From the NCBI GenBank assembly GCA_002385485.1, contig DGDP01000126.1, forward strand, positions 1 to 59,375: a stretch of 59,375 nucleotides of DNA, in the 5' to 3' direction. The translations under genes and the position numbers were made by a program. Source of the DNA: Acetomicrobium sp. UBA3949 (GTDB taxonomy: Bacteria > Synergistota > Synergistia > Synergistales > Acetomicrobiaceae). Positions within the stretch are counted from its first letter, which is position 1. Every line of letters starts with the position of its first letter. The notes beneath the pieces are model-generated. The model was given only the letters and a program-made list of their open reading frames with translations. It was not told the DNA's origin and searched no databases. This document shows positions 44,356 through 53,217 of this stretch, in pieces.

Positions 44356-45246
44356 TTAAGCTCTGGGATGGCATTTATCGTATATGTCGCGTAGCTCCAA
44401 ATCAAGATGGGTATATCGTTCTGTTGTTGATATTGAAGCATGGCCTAAAAGTTCCTGTAGTGTTCTTAGATCTAATCCCCGCCTCAGCATATGAGTAGCC
44501 AGCGAATGACGCAACACGTGTGGATGAAGCCTTACGGACGGTATTCCTGCTGCCTTTCCTCTTCGCCGAATAATCCTCCACAGGTCCTCTCTATGCAGTT
44601 TTCTTCCGGTCCTTGTCAAAAATAACCAACGTTCTTCTCTCCTGTTAAGAAGTGGCCGTATGGCATCGACATAATGTCTCAACTTTTCTTTCACGGAACC
44701 AAGTAAAGGAACTACCCTCTCCTTATCGCCTTTTCCTATCACTCTGAGGGTTCCGGCACGCCAGTCTATGTCTTCAAGGGCTAGAGAACAAACCTCTGAG
44801 GCTCTTAATCCACAACCGTAAGCCAATTCAAACAAAGCTTCATCTCGTCCCCCAAGAACAGATCCGTCTCTGCAGGAGGAAATCAAACGCTCTATTTCGC
44901 CTTCGCTCAAAATTCGAGGCAACTTTTGCTCCTTAGAGGGCAATGATGGCAACCACTGTTCGCCGTCAACCCACCCTTCTATGGTCAGATAGCGATTCCA
45001 AGATCGTATAGCCGCAGCATATCGTTGTAGGGAAGCTTTGGATTTTCCTTCCGATGCCATCGCCTTTAAAAAACGTGACATATATTCGTGTCTGGGAGGG
45101 ATTGGATCCAGATTTTGATTGCTGCAAAACTTGATCCATTTGGCTATATCGGTCATGTAAGCCTCTATGGTGTTTTCGCTATAACCCCTTTCCAGGCGAA
45201 GGTAGCCTGCAAAGTCGCGAACCAGCTTATGACTTTCTTCAGGCAC
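44356..45246 (-). CDS. Tyrosine recombinase XerC/XerD-like
   Basis: 296 residues. A SAM-like core-binding domain (about 1-90) is followed by the catalytic domain with arginine in GLRASEV, lysine in GKGDKERVVP, HPHVLRH, LGHASIS and the nucleophile tyrosine in TTERYTHLD. It most likely resolves chromosome dimers at dif. Paired XerC/D or single-Xer usage cannot be told from here. GTG at 45246 has AAGGGAG at 9 nt; the ATG at 45255 is directly against the ribosome site. A strong hairpin ends 8 nt before that ATG. Confidence 0.9.
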   Translation of the reverse strand: MPEESHKLVRDFAGYLRLERGYSENTIEAYMTDIAKWIKFCSNQNLDPIPPRHEYMSRFLKAMASEGKSKASLQRYAAAIRSWNRYLTIEGWVDGEQWLPSLPSKEQKLPRILSEGEIERLISSCRDGSVLGGRDEALFELAYGCGLRASEVCSLALEDIDWRAGTLRVIGKGDKERVVPLLGSVKEKLRHYVDAIRPLLNRREERWLFLTRTGRKLHREDLWRIIRRRGKAAGIPSVRLHPHVLRHSLATHMLRRGLDLRTLQELLGHASISTTERYTHLDLELRDIYDKCHPRA

Positions 45247-45262
45247 CTCTATCATCTCCCTT

Positions 45263-45309
45263 TAAAATAAACCTACGCCCTTTGAAAATAGGGGCGTAGG
45301 TTTATTTTA
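45263..45309 (-). terminator. Hairpin terminator after the Nudix gene, abutting the xer ribosome site
   Basis: An 18-bp inverted repeat (45263-45280 and 45292-45309) with an 11-nt loop. On the minus strand the GGGCGTAGG arm runs into TTTATTTTA. It follows the Nudix stop by about 53 nt but ends within a few bases of the xer Shine-Dalgarno. It could therefore serve as terminator, attenuator or both. Confidence 0.75.
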
Positions 45310-45362
45310 CATTTAAATTGAGCCTAAAAGCTATTTTCTCCGGGATAACGGATCGCAAATGA

Positions 45363-45902
45363 TCATTGATCCCTGCGACGATTCAAATACCACATTAGCG
45401 CTGCAAAAGTTTTTGCGTCCTCAATTTTTTTGTCTTCGATAAGGCGTCGGCACTCTTTAGGAGCAACTATCACCTTTTCTATTATTTCATCTTCATCGCC
45501 ATCTAACTTAGAAGGAAATATTTCCGTTGCATAGAAAAGATGGATTATCTCGTTCGCAAAACCGGGAGAAGAGTAAAAACTAGCGATGTGTTCTATATTT
45601 CTCGCATCGTATCCAATCTCTTCCCTAAGTTCGCGCTTTGCCGTCTCCACTGGCGATTCTCCTTCTTCCATTATCCCGGCAGGTACTTCCAGCAACTCTT
45701 TTCCTGTCGCATATCTGAATTGGCGAACTAACACAATTTCGCCTTTGTCATTAACAGCCAGAATTGCCACCGCCGGAGCATGTTTGACCACTTCTCTTCT
45801 GGTTACGTGACCATTGGGCAACCTTACTTCATCGACGTTTAATTTTACTATCTTTCCACTGTAAACTTCCCTAGAAGATATACATTGCTCGTTTTTATCC
45901 AT
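45363..45902 (-). CDS. Nudix hydrolase, ADP-ribose pyrophosphatase type
   Basis: 179 residues. The Nudix box is intact: G-X5-E-X7-REXXEEXG, seen as GIMEEGESPVETAKRELREE and continuing IGYDA. EVPAGIMEEG and SPGFANE match ADP-ribose pyrophosphatases. It hydrolyses ADP-ribose or related nucleotide sugars. It starts 2 nt after the korC stop with no ribosome site of its own, so coupled translation is likely. It ends the def-kor cluster at the hairpin 45263-45309. Confidence 0.9.
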   Translation of the reverse strand: MDKNEQCISSREVYSGKIVKLNVDEVRLPNGHVTRREVVKHAPAVAILAVNDKGEIVLVRQFRYATGKELLEVPAGIMEEGESPVETAKRELREEIGYDARNIEHIASFYSSPGFANEIIHLFYATEIFPSKLDGDEDEIIEKVIVAPKECRRLIEDKKIEDAKTFAALMWYLNRRRDQ

Positions 45903-45904
45903 GA

Positions 45905-46471
45905 TTAAGAATTGGCCTGAGCTACGTACTGCTTACCAACTTCCTGCCCCTTTTCAAAGGCTTTCATGTTGATCTCAAGAAGATGTGCCTTTTTCGCACC
46001 CAATATTTCTTTTACAGCTTCTTTAAGGGCATCCGCTGAAGCTATATCGACAGTTTCTGCCAAAGCTCCCAGAACCACGATGTTTGCTACCTTCTCGTTG
46101 CCCAATTCCATAGCGATGCTGTTCGCCTTCACTTTCACTATATTTACATCATCCCGAGGATTATCATAAGTGACGAGATCTTCGTTGTAAATCAGTGTAC
46201 CTCCCTTTCTCAGTTTTCCCACGAACTTCGCAAGGGAAGGCTGATTCATGATGACCAGGACATCAGGAGAGGACACCAGTGGAGAAGCTACCTCGCCATC
46301 GCTTACTATGACACTGCAATTAGCCGTACCACCGCGCATTTCCGGTCCATAGGAGGGAATCCACATCACATTATTGCCCTCGTTTAAGGCCGCATGAGCA
46401 ACTATTTGACCTAGAAGCATTACCCCTTGGCCACCAAAACCTGCTGCAATCATTTCTCTATAAAAGCTCAT
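45905..46471 (-). CDS. korC: 2-oxoacid:ferredoxin oxidoreductase, gamma subunit
   Basis: A 188-residue gamma-type subunit. GFGGQGVMLLGQIVA at the N-terminus and SYGPEMRGGTANCSVIVSD are hallmarks. It joins KorA, KorB and KorD in a coenzyme-A-dependent oxidative decarboxylase that reduces ferredoxin. The ATG at 46471 has GGTAGGTG ahead; a GTG three codons earlier is possible. Confidence 0.9.
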   Translation of the reverse strand: MSFYREMIAAGFGGQGVMLLGQIVAHAALNEGNNVMWIPSYGPEMRGGTANCSVIVSDGEVASPLVSSPDVLVIMNQPSLAKFVGKLRKGGTLIYNEDLVTYDNPRDDVNIVKVKANSIAMELGNEKVANIVVLGALAETVDIASADALKEAVKEILGAKKAHLLEINMKAFEKGQEVGKQYVAQANS

Positions 46472-46485
46472 CTGATTCACCTACC

Positions 46486-47229
46486 TTAATTGGGGAGCTT
46501 GAACTCGCCCAAGGGATAGTAAGGGATCATATTCTCTTCTAGCCATTTCAAAGCTTCTGTGGGACGCATACCCCAGTTGGTCGGACATGTGGAAAGGACT
46601 TCCACTAGAGAAAAACCCTTACCGTCGATCTGGGTTTGGAAGGCCTTTTTAATGGCTTCCTTTGTCTTTATCACGTACTTTGGCCTCGCCACGGTAACGC
46701 GAGCTATATAGCCCGGAGCCTCCAATGTTGCGAGCATCTCTGCCACTCTTATGGGATAACCATTTGCCTTTGGATCCCTTCCGAATGGACAAGTGGTAGT
46801 TCTTTGCTTAAGAAGTGTCGTTGGGGCCATTTGTCCGCCAGTCATGCCATATATTGCATTATTGATAAAGATGACAGTTATATTTTCACCTCTATTGGCA
46901 GCATGCACTATCTCAGCCGCACCAATGGAAGCAAGGTCCCCGTCTCCTTGATAGGTAAAAACCGTCAGATCCGGCCTTACTCTCTTGCAGCCTGTTGCAA
47001 CTGCAGGAGCTCTTCCATGGGCTGCCTCATACATATCTGTATTGATGTAATTATACAGCAACACGGCACAGCCAACCGGTGCTACGCCAACTGTCTTCTC
47101 CTGGATTCCAAGCTCATCTATAACCTCGGCCACTAAGCGATGAACGATGCCATGAGTGCATCCCGGACAGTAGTGTGTTGAAACATCGGTCATTGATTTA
47201 GGGCGCTCAAATATCTTCACTTCAGCCAT
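46486..47229 (-). CDS. korB: 2-oxoacid:ferredoxin oxidoreductase, beta (TPP) subunit
   Basis: 247 residues. The thiamine diphosphate motif begins GDGDLASIGAAE and ends IFINNAIYGMTGGQ. CPGCTHGIVHRL near residue 21 binds an iron-sulfur cluster with later cysteines. It is the catalytic partner of the alpha subunit just upstream. GGGGGG lies 6 nt before the ATG. Confidence 0.92.
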   Translation of the reverse strand: MAEVKIFERPKSMTDVSTHYCPGCTHGIVHRLVAEVIDELGIQEKTVGVAPVGCAVLLYNYINTDMYEAAHGRAPAVATGCKRVRPDLTVFTYQGDGDLASIGAAEIVHAANRGENITVIFINNAIYGMTGGQMAPTTLLKQRTTTCPFGRDPKANGYPIRVAEMLATLEAPGYIARVTVARPKYVIKTKEAIKKAFQTQIDGKGFSLVEVLSTCPTNWGMRPTEALKWLEENMIPYYPLGEFKLPN

Positions 47230-47246
47230 CTCTGTCCCCCCCTATA

Positions 47247-48308
47247 TTAACCTAGCAGTTTTTTAGCGGCTTCTTCGATCTCTTCGACCGATGGTGCCAT
47301 TCCGCCGCACCTTCCGTAAAAGCTTACCGGAACTTTGCCCTGCACACCCAGCTTCACGTCCTCTATCATTTGGCCACAGCTCATCTCGACGACCAAAACA
47401 TGTTTGACTCCGTCGGGAAGATCGTTAAATGGTTTATAAGGGAAAGGATACAGGCTTTGCGGTCTTATTAAACCAACTTTCATGCCCTGATCCCTCAATT
47501 TCTTTATCGAGGACTTGGCAATTCTTGCAGTGGTCCCGTATGCAGCAATTACTACATCAGCATCTTCTACGCCAACGGACTCGTATCGAACTTCTTTCTC
47601 TTCCATCCTGCGATATTTTTCTTGAAGTTTTTGATTGTGTTTCTCAAGCATCTCGGGGTCTAAGGATAAGCTCTTTATTAAAGCTCTCTTGCCTCTTTCG
47701 GCCATATATCCTATTGCCCATTCCTTCGGATCGGGAATATCGTAATTCAGTTTTACCTTTTTGAATTCTATTGCCTCCATCATCTGCCCCATGAACCCGT
47801 CGGCCAAGATCATGACCGGATTGCGGTAATATTCTGCTAAATCGAAGGCCATCATTATAAATTCCGTGGCTTCCTGTAAAGTTCCAGGAGCAAGGGTCAA
47901 TAATCTGTAATCGCCATGGCCACCGCCCTTGGTCGCCTGAAAGTAATCCGATTGAGCTGGCAAGATACCGCCTAAACCCGGCCCCCCTCTCATCACATTT
48001 ATGATGACACAGGGTAACTCTGCAGCTGCAATGTAACTTATCCCTTCGCTCATCAAAGAAATGCCGGGGCTCGAAGAAGAGATTAAGGTCCTAAAACCGG
48101 TTCCGGCTGCCCCAAAGATCATATTAATTCCGGCAACTTCGCTCTCCGCTTGAAGGTATACCCCACCAACTTCAGGCAGTCTCTTCGACATATATTCCGG
48201 TATTTCGTTCTGCGGCGTTATCGGATATCCGAAGAAATATTTACATCCCGCCTGCACGGCGGCTTCGGCAAAAGCCTCGTTGCCTTTCATTAAAACTCGA
48301 TTGGACAC
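47247..48308 (-). CDS. korA: 2-oxoacid:ferredoxin oxidoreductase, alpha subunit (VorB/KorA type)
   Basis: A 353-residue subunit. MKGNEAFAEAA, FFGYPITPQNEIPEY, QAESEVAGINM and SSSSPGISLM are characteristic. The sequence most resembles subunits annotated VorB (branched-chain 2-oxoacids), though 2-oxoglutarate is equally possible. The substrate cannot be settled without assays. The start is GTG with GGGGGTG ahead. It follows korD by 19 nt. Confidence 0.9.
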   Translation of the reverse strand: MSNRVLMKGNEAFAEAAVQAGCKYFFGYPITPQNEIPEYMSKRLPEVGGVYLQAESEVAGINMIFGAAGTGFRTLISSSSPGISLMSEGISYIAAAELPCVIINVMRGGPGLGGILPAQSDYFQATKGGGHGDYRLLTLAPGTLQEATEFIMMAFDLAEYYRNPVMILADGFMGQMMEAIEFKKVKLNYDIPDPKEWAIGYMAERGKRALIKSLSLDPEMLEKHNQKLQEKYRRMEEKEVRYESVGVEDADVVIAAYGTTARIAKSSIKKLRDQGMKVGLIRPQSLYPFPYKPFNDLPDGVKHVLVVEMSCGQMIEDVKLGVQGKVPVSFYGRCGGMAPSVEEIEEAAKKLLG

Positions 48309-48327
48309 TGATCACACCCCCACTTTT

Positions 48328-48543
48328 TTAAGATTCTACGCGGTATACCTCGATTGCTACATCAGGGCACATCATAGCACACATTTTGCATGCAACGCAT
48401 CCTTCTTTGAACTGCTCCGCGGGTCTGTAGCCCTTACTGTTAATGCGATCGGAAATTTTGAGCACCTTGTTGGGACAGGCTTCGACACAAAGACCACAGC
48501 TCTTGCACTTTTCCTCCAAAACCTCAACTCGCCCTTTAGGCAT
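48328..48543 (-). CDS. korD: Ferredoxin-type delta subunit of the 2-oxoacid oxidoreductase
   Basis: 71 residues with two 4Fe-4S motifs: CKSCGLCVEACP and CVACKMCAMMCP. It passes electrons from the TPP subunit to ferredoxin. Its ATG follows the P-loop gene stop directly (TAAATG), so the two are coupled. Confidence 0.9.
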   Translation of the reverse strand: MPKGRVEVLEEKCKSCGLCVEACPNKVLKISDRINSKGYRPAEQFKEGCVACKMCAMMCPDVAIEVYRVES

Positions 48544-49266
48544 TTAAACCTCACTCCTTTCCCAAGGCATTAGAATTTTTCGGGTTAAAGGCCAAATAAC
48601 CGCATCTCTAACCCTTTCTGCAACTTCGTCATAATTCGAGGTCGTGGTGCTAAGATAATACAGAGGTATTTGGTCCCTCATGGAATAATTTCTTACCACC
48701 TCATACCCCGAAACTACATTTTCAACTGCTGTATCGTTTCCCAAATGGGGATTACAAATAACGCCGTCAATCGATAAACCGGAAACATTTTCGATGTTCT
48801 GTTTTAACTTTTCTATTTCCTCTTCGGTAGAACTCATAGGTCTAAAGGGATTGACGACATACAAAACCGTGTGGTCCTGTTGTTCTATCTCGGGAAGAAG
48901 TTGTGTAAGGGCTAGAGCGCCCTTTTCATCACCACCTATATCCAACAAAACCCTTCCGTTGTCCATAATGGCATTATGAACTTCGGCACTAACAAGGGGT
49001 AAATCGCTCCATTTCGTTTCTCCCGGCGGAGTGATGACTTTATAACCCTCTTTCTGTAAAGTCGAGGCTATATCTCTTAGGCAAAAGTAAGGGTTTGTGA
49101 TATCGACATCAACTATGGTAATTTCTTCCCCTTTTGCTTTGAATGCGCTGGCCAGATTTAGCAAAAACTCAGTCTTTCCCGAGCCTAACCTCCCGGTTAC
49201 AGCAATTATTTTACCCCATCTATATTTCTTTAAAGCTTCATGCCTGATATTATCCCAAATTAACAA
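48544..49266 (-). CDS. Uncharacterised P-loop ATPase linked to the kor genes
   Basis: 240 residues with a clear Walker A, GRLGSGKT, near residue 25. An acidic VDVDITNPYFC switch and a Walker B-like VLLDIGGDEKG follow, as in the MinD/CobQ-like P-loop group. I do not recognise a named family. Its stop is fused to the korD start, and it overlaps the fmt end by 7 nt. An ATP-driven role in assembling or activating the iron-sulfur oxidoreductase is one inference. The start is TTG with GGGGGA about 9 nt ahead. Confidence 0.7.
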   Translation of the reverse strand: MLIWDNIRHEALKKYRWGKIIAVTGRLGSGKTEFLLNLASAFKAKGEEITIVDVDITNPYFCLRDIASTLQKEGYKVITPPGETKWSDLPLVSAEVHNAIMDNGRVLLDIGGDEKGALALTQLLPEIEQQDHTVLYVVNPFRPMSSTEEEIEKLKQNIENVSGLSIDGVICNPHLGNDTAVENVVSGYEVVRNYSMRDQIPLYYLSTTTSNYDEVAERVRDAVIWPLTRKILMPWERSEV

Positions 49267-50198
49267 GTCAAAACATCCCCCTCACGCAATCGCAAACCAT
49301 TTAAAAAGGAGCGTCCATTAACGACCTTTTTACCCTCTCGTTGCACTTCAAGGAGCAAAACAGCACCCTTTCCACATGCCACTACGGGAAAACCGTCAAC
49401 AATCTTAAATATTGTTCCGACAGGAGCAAAGACTTCATCGTTGTTGATCAGTTTCGTTCTCCAAACCTTAAGCCTTTTGTCGTTTATAAGCGTATATGCT
49501 CCAGGTTCCGGATTAAGCGCTCTGACCTTATTATGGATCTTCAAAGCCTCTTCGTTAAAATCGAAAAGGGCCTCATCGTTAGTTATTTTTGGGGCGTATG
49601 TCGCTTCCGATTCGTCCTGTTCTCTAAATTCGTAAATTCCTTTTGGAAGGGCGTCTAATGTATTTATAAGAAGTTCTATACCTCTGCAACGAAGTTTTTC
49701 GCCTAAAGTTCCGGCAGTGTCGTCTAAATCAATGTATACTTTATCTTGAGCTAAAATAGGACCGGCATCCAATGATTCAGTTAGCCTAAATACCGTGACC
49801 CCTGTGATTTGTTGTCCATCCATTATCGCTCTTTGAATTGGAGCAGCTCCCCGGTATTTGGGCAAAAGGGAAGGGTGTAAATTTATACAGCCAAACTTAG
49901 GTGTAGACAGAAAGGGTTCTTTGATCTTCTGTCCAAAATCAATTACAACTATTAACTCGGGAGAATTTAACATCAATTTTTCCTTAATAATCACGTCGTC
50001 ATTGATATTCTCGCTTCGCCTTACCTCTATATCCAACCAATATGCCATCTCTTCAACATCATTCGGTTTTCGTCTCAAGCCTCTGCCTGAAGGCCTTGGC
50101 CCACTCGTTATAACCAACTCAGGGTTGTATGATAACCTCGCTAATTCCCTTAAGCACTGCGCTCCCCAAGATCCTGATCCCATATACCACATCTTCAA
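49260..50198 (-). CDS. fmt: Methionyl-tRNA formyltransferase
   Basis: 312 residues. The formyl-THF site HPSLLPKYRGAAPIQRAI and the catalytic segment LTESLDAGPIL are clear, followed by the C-terminal tRNA-binding OB domain. It formylates initiator Met-tRNA, a member of which is encoded at 1-40. The TTG at 50198 overlaps the def stop; an ATG two codons later is an equal choice. def and fmt form the usual pair. Confidence 0.93.
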   Translation of the reverse strand: MKMWYMGSGSWGAQCLRELARLSYNPELVITSGPRPSGRGLRRKPNDVEEMAYWLDIEVRRSENINDDVIIKEKLMLNSPELIVVIDFGQKIKEPFLSTPKFGCINLHPSLLPKYRGAAPIQRAIMDGQQITGVTVFRLTESLDAGPILAQDKVYIDLDDTAGTLGEKLRCRGIELLINTLDALPKGIYEFREQDESEATYAPKITNDEALFDFNEEALKIHNKVRALNPEPGAYTLINDKRLKVWRTKLINNDEVFAPVGTIFKIVDGFPVVACGKGAVLLLEVQREGKKVVNGRSFLNGLRLREGDVLTC

Positions 50199-50692
50199 TG
50201 TGTTACACCCTTTTTTAGTTTTTTGAATTTTTTTTGTATCATATTTCTCTTTACGGGCGACACCATATCGATTATGAGCCTTCCGTGCAAATGATCAATC
50301 TCGTGGCAAAAGGCTCGAGCCAACAAGCCAGAAGCTTCGATCGCATATTTTTCGCCATTTTCATCGAAGGCTTCGATTTTGACTATTTCCGGCCTTTCGA
50401 TATCTTCGAAGACCTCTGGGAAGCTGAGGCATCCCTCCCGCCCCGTTTGTTCTCCCCTCTTTTCTAAAATAGCGGGATTGACGAGAGTGTATTTCTTACC
50501 TTCATAATCCACCACTGCAACCATTAAATTGATCCCGACTTGAGGGGCGGCTAAACCCAATCCGTCATTTGCATACATAGTTTCATACATATCTTCTATC
50601 AATTTTTTTAAATCGTCATTAAAGGCTGTGACGATTTTATTTTTGGAACGCAATATCGGGTTTGGATACTTTATTACTTCCAAAATAGCCAC
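50195..50692 (-). CDS. def: Peptide deformylase
   Basis: A 165-residue metalloenzyme removing the N-terminal formyl group. The three motifs are GLGLAAPQVG, EGCLSFP with the cysteine ligand, and HEIDHLHG with two histidines and the catalytic glutamate. The start is GTG, with a weak ribosome site (CTAACGGTGG region). It is the first gene after the hairpin at 50714-50748 and may be driven by the tandem promoters at 50776-50799. Confidence 0.94.
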   Translation of the reverse strand: MAILEVIKYPNPILRSKNKIVTAFNDDLKKLIEDMYETMYANDGLGLAAPQVGINLMVAVVDYEGKKYTLVNPAILEKRGEQTGREGCLSFPEVFEDIERPEIVKIEAFDENGEKYAIEASGLLARAFCHEIDHLHGRLIIDMVSPVKRNMIQKKFKKLKKGVTH

Positions 50693-50713
50693 CGTTAGAT
50701 TGCCCCTTTCCCG

Positions 50714-50748
50714 AACAAAGAGGCGCTAAAAAAACGCGCCTCTTTGTT
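50714..50748 (-). terminator. Hairpin between rpsA and def
   Basis: A 13-bp inverted repeat with core AGAGGCGC (50714-50726 and 50736-50748). On the minus strand the loop carries a T-run and the distal arm ends CTCTTTGTT, giving only a weak U-tract. It may terminate rpsA. The candidate def promoters lie upstream of it, so it may instead be a structured def leader. Confidence 0.6.
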
Positions 50749-50775
50749 ACCGTTAGTGCCAACTTGATTTCCTTT

Positions 50776-50799
50776 ATTATAGCATACACAATTATATCA
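50776..50799 (-). promoter_or_regulatory. Tandem extended -10 promoters for def-fmt-kor
   Basis: On the minus strand two perfect extended -10 elements occur 15 nt apart: TGATATAAT (50791-50799) and TGCTATAAT (50776-50784). Neither has a good -35, which extended -10 promoters can lack. Confidence 0.55.
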
Positions 50800-50822
50800 T
50801 GCACACATTGAGAATGGAAGAG

Positions 50823-52358
50823 CTAAACTTTAAATTGATCCCTCAGAACATCCCCTATAGTAACGATTGCGCCATCTTCTTCGGTTTGTTGTACGTTATT
50901 GTTCTTGTTTTCCGTTACCCTGCTCTTCCCCTCGGCTTTTTCCTCCCGCTGTACCTGTTCTTTTTCTTCTTCCTCCAGCGCCTTAATGCTTAATCTAATC
51001 CGCTTCTCATTTGGATCTATCTCCAATATCCTGGCTTTTACCTCGTCACCTTTTTTTAGGACCTTTGAAACGTCATCTATATGGCGTCTCGATATCTGAG
51101 ATATGTGTATAAGCCCTTCTATTCCACTTTCTATCTCGACAAAGGCACCGAAATCGACAATTTTTACAACCCTAACAGTGACATCCTGTCCCTGCTGATA
51201 GCGCTCCATGATCGTGCTCCAAGGGTCATGAAGCTGCTTATAACCTAGGCTGATTCTTTTTTGATCTAAATCGATATCCAGTACCTGTACTTCTATGTCC
51301 TGTCCCTTTTTCAAAACTTCCCTGGGATGATCTATATGCCCCCAAGAAATATCGCTAATGTGAATCAAACCTTCGACTCCAGGTTTAATCTCTACAAAGG
51401 CACCGAAATCTACGGTATTTGTTATTCGGCCGTGGATCTTGTCGCCTGGTTTTAGGCCTTCGCCTATTACTTCCCAGGGATCCGGTTCAGTTTGTTTGAT
51501 GCTCAAAGAAATTTTTTCCTGTTCGGGATCGATATGCAAAACTTTTACCTTCACCTTGTTGCCCTTTTTGACGACATCGCGCGGTTTTACGTTTTTGCTC
51601 CAGGAAAGTTCACTTATGTGTACCAAACCCTCTACCGGGCCCAAATCGACAAATGCTCCAAAGGAGGTGATGCTCGTCACAACACCTTCCAGAACATCTC
51701 CTTCTTCGAGGTTTTTAAAGAATTCTTTTTTCTTTCGGGCCAATTCCTCTTCGAGAAGCAATCTCCTGGAAAAGATCAGTCTTCTCTTCCTACGATCCTT
51801 CTCCAATAATTTTACCTCAATTTCCTGGTTTACAAATTTGGATGGATTTACCAACTTGCCCTCTTCAGCCAGATGGGATATGGGCACGAAACCTTCTAGG
51901 CCATAGGCATTTACTATGAGCCCTCCTTTTACCTTCCGCAGTCCCATTACAGCAATTGTTTCCCTCTGCTTCAATGCGTTTTCCAGCGCTTCCCATCTTT
52001 CATCAAAAAGCAAACGCCACCTGCTTAAGAGAACTTGAGATTCCTCTCCTTGTACTACCTTGGTGACCTCTGCACGCACTTCATCGCCAATATTTGGCTC
52101 AGCGTTATCATCCACCAATATGCTATGAGTCCATTCACGCTTAGGCAAAAAACCCTCGCATTTAAAGCCTATGTCGACCAGCCATCCGTCGCCGCTTTTG
52201 TCAATTATGACACCTTCGACAACCTTGCCTCTGTGGATGTTCTCAGGTCCGTGCTGCGTAATGAGATCTTCCATCGTTTCTTGTGATTCTTGCGCGGAAG
52301 AGCCTGCCATTTCCGATTCGATATGTTCTTGCCCTTCTCGCCTTTCTTCCTCAACCAT
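50823..52358 (-). CDS. rpsA: Ribosomal protein S1-like RNA-binding protein
   Basis: About 511 residues with five S1 (OB-fold) repeats. The clearest are SFGAFVDLGPVEGLVHISEL, DFGAFVEIKPGVEGLIHIS and DFGAFVEIESGIEGLIHIS. The N-terminal 40 residues are acidic, and a charged low-complexity tail closes the protein. It helps mRNA binding to the ribosome. The ATG at 52358 lies 10 nt after AAGGAGG; a TTG two codons earlier is the alternative. It directly follows ispH. Confidence 0.92.
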   Translation of the reverse strand: MVEEERREGQEHIESEMAGSSAQESQETMEDLITQHGPENIHRGKVVEGVIIDKSGDGWLVDIGFKCEGFLPKREWTHSILVDDNAEPNIGDEVRAEVTKVVQGEESQVLLSRWRLLFDERWEALENALKQRETIAVMGLRKVKGGLIVNAYGLEGFVPISHLAEEGKLVNPSKFVNQEIEVKLLEKDRRKRRLIFSRRLLLEEELARKKKEFFKNLEEGDVLEGVVTSITSFGAFVDLGPVEGLVHISELSWSKNVKPRDVVKKGNKVKVKVLHIDPEQEKISLSIKQTEPDPWEVIGEGLKPGDKIHGRITNTVDFGAFVEIKPGVEGLIHISDISWGHIDHPREVLKKGQDIEVQVLDIDLDQKRISLGYKQLHDPWSTIMERYQQGQDVTVRVVKIVDFGAFVEIESGIEGLIHISQISRRHIDDVSKVLKKGDEVKARILEIDPNEKRIRLSIKALEEEEKEQVQREEKAEGKSRVTENKNNNVQQTEEDGAIVTIGDVLRDQFKV

Positions 52359-52377
52359 TACCAACCATCCTCCTTGA

Positions 52378-53211
52378 CTACCTACGTGATAATAAACTAA
52401 TTACTTCTTTTATTAGCCAATCTGGAGTAGAAGCTCCAGCAGCTATTCCAATTATATGCTTGCCATAAAGCCAAGATTCGTCTATCTCCTGGGGGTTAGC
52501 TATCCAAAGAACGTCGCATCCCTCCCTCTTGGCAACTTCTACAAGCTTCGCCGTATTAGTGCTGTTATGCCCGCCAATAACGATAACTCCCTCCGTATCG
52601 GCTGCCAATTTTCTTACAGCTTCCTGTCTATGCAAGGTAGTCTTGCAAATAGTATTGTAAACACGCAATTCCCTAGCCTTGGGCACTAGGGCGCTAACTA
52701 CAGAGAGTAACGCCCCTTCTTCTTGGGTAGTTTGAGAAACCACGCCTATTTTATTTTTATTGGGAAAAGTTGCAACATCCTTAGATGAGTTTATCACACT
52801 AGCATAAGCAGATACACAACCTTTGATGCTTTGAACTTCAGGATGGTTTGGATCTCCAACGATTACAACTTCGTAGCCCTCTTCGGACAGAAGGCGTGCC
52901 TTCTCTTGGGCATTTTTTACCGACGGGCATGTACCATCTATAATTGTGCATCCTTTATATTTTGCCTGCTTAAGAACTTCTGGAGTGGTGCCATGAGCTC
53001 TTATGAAAATTATCGACTGAGAAGGCAATTCTTCTACGCTCTCCACCAATCTAAGGCCCAAGGATTTCAACCTTTTAACTTCTTCCTCGTTATGAATTGG
53101 GCTGCCCAGGGCATAGATGCTTCCGTACTTCTTCAACGCTTTTTCGAGCTCGTCTATCGCCCTCTTCACTCCAAAACAGAAGCCCAATGGTTTACCTATT
53201 ATCAATTTCAT
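52378..53211 (-). CDS. ispH: 4-hydroxy-3-methylbut-2-enyl diphosphate reductase
   Basis: A 277-residue iron-sulfur enzyme, the last MEP-pathway step giving IPP and DMAPP. The three cluster cysteines are C12 in GFCFGVKRA, one in GTCPSV and one in NTICKTT. Conserved AHGTTPE and GGHNSTNT are present. The gene pairs with rpsA; in many Firmicutes the two are one fused gene, here they are separate by 19 nt. Confidence 0.95.
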   Translation of the reverse strand: MKLIIGKPLGFCFGVKRAIDELEKALKKYGSIYALGSPIHNEEEVKRLKSLGLRLVESVEELPSQSIIFIRAHGTTPEVLKQAKYKGCTIIDGTCPSVKNAQEKARLLSEEGYEVVIVGDPNHPEVQSIKGCVSAYASVINSSKDVATFPNKNKIGVVSQTTQEEGALLSVVSALVPKARELRVYNTICKTTLHRQEAVRKLAADTEGVIVIGGHNSTNTAKLVEVAKREGCDVLWIANPQEIDESWLYGKHIIGIAAGASTPDWLIKEVISLLSRR

Positions 53212-53217
53212 TCAAAT

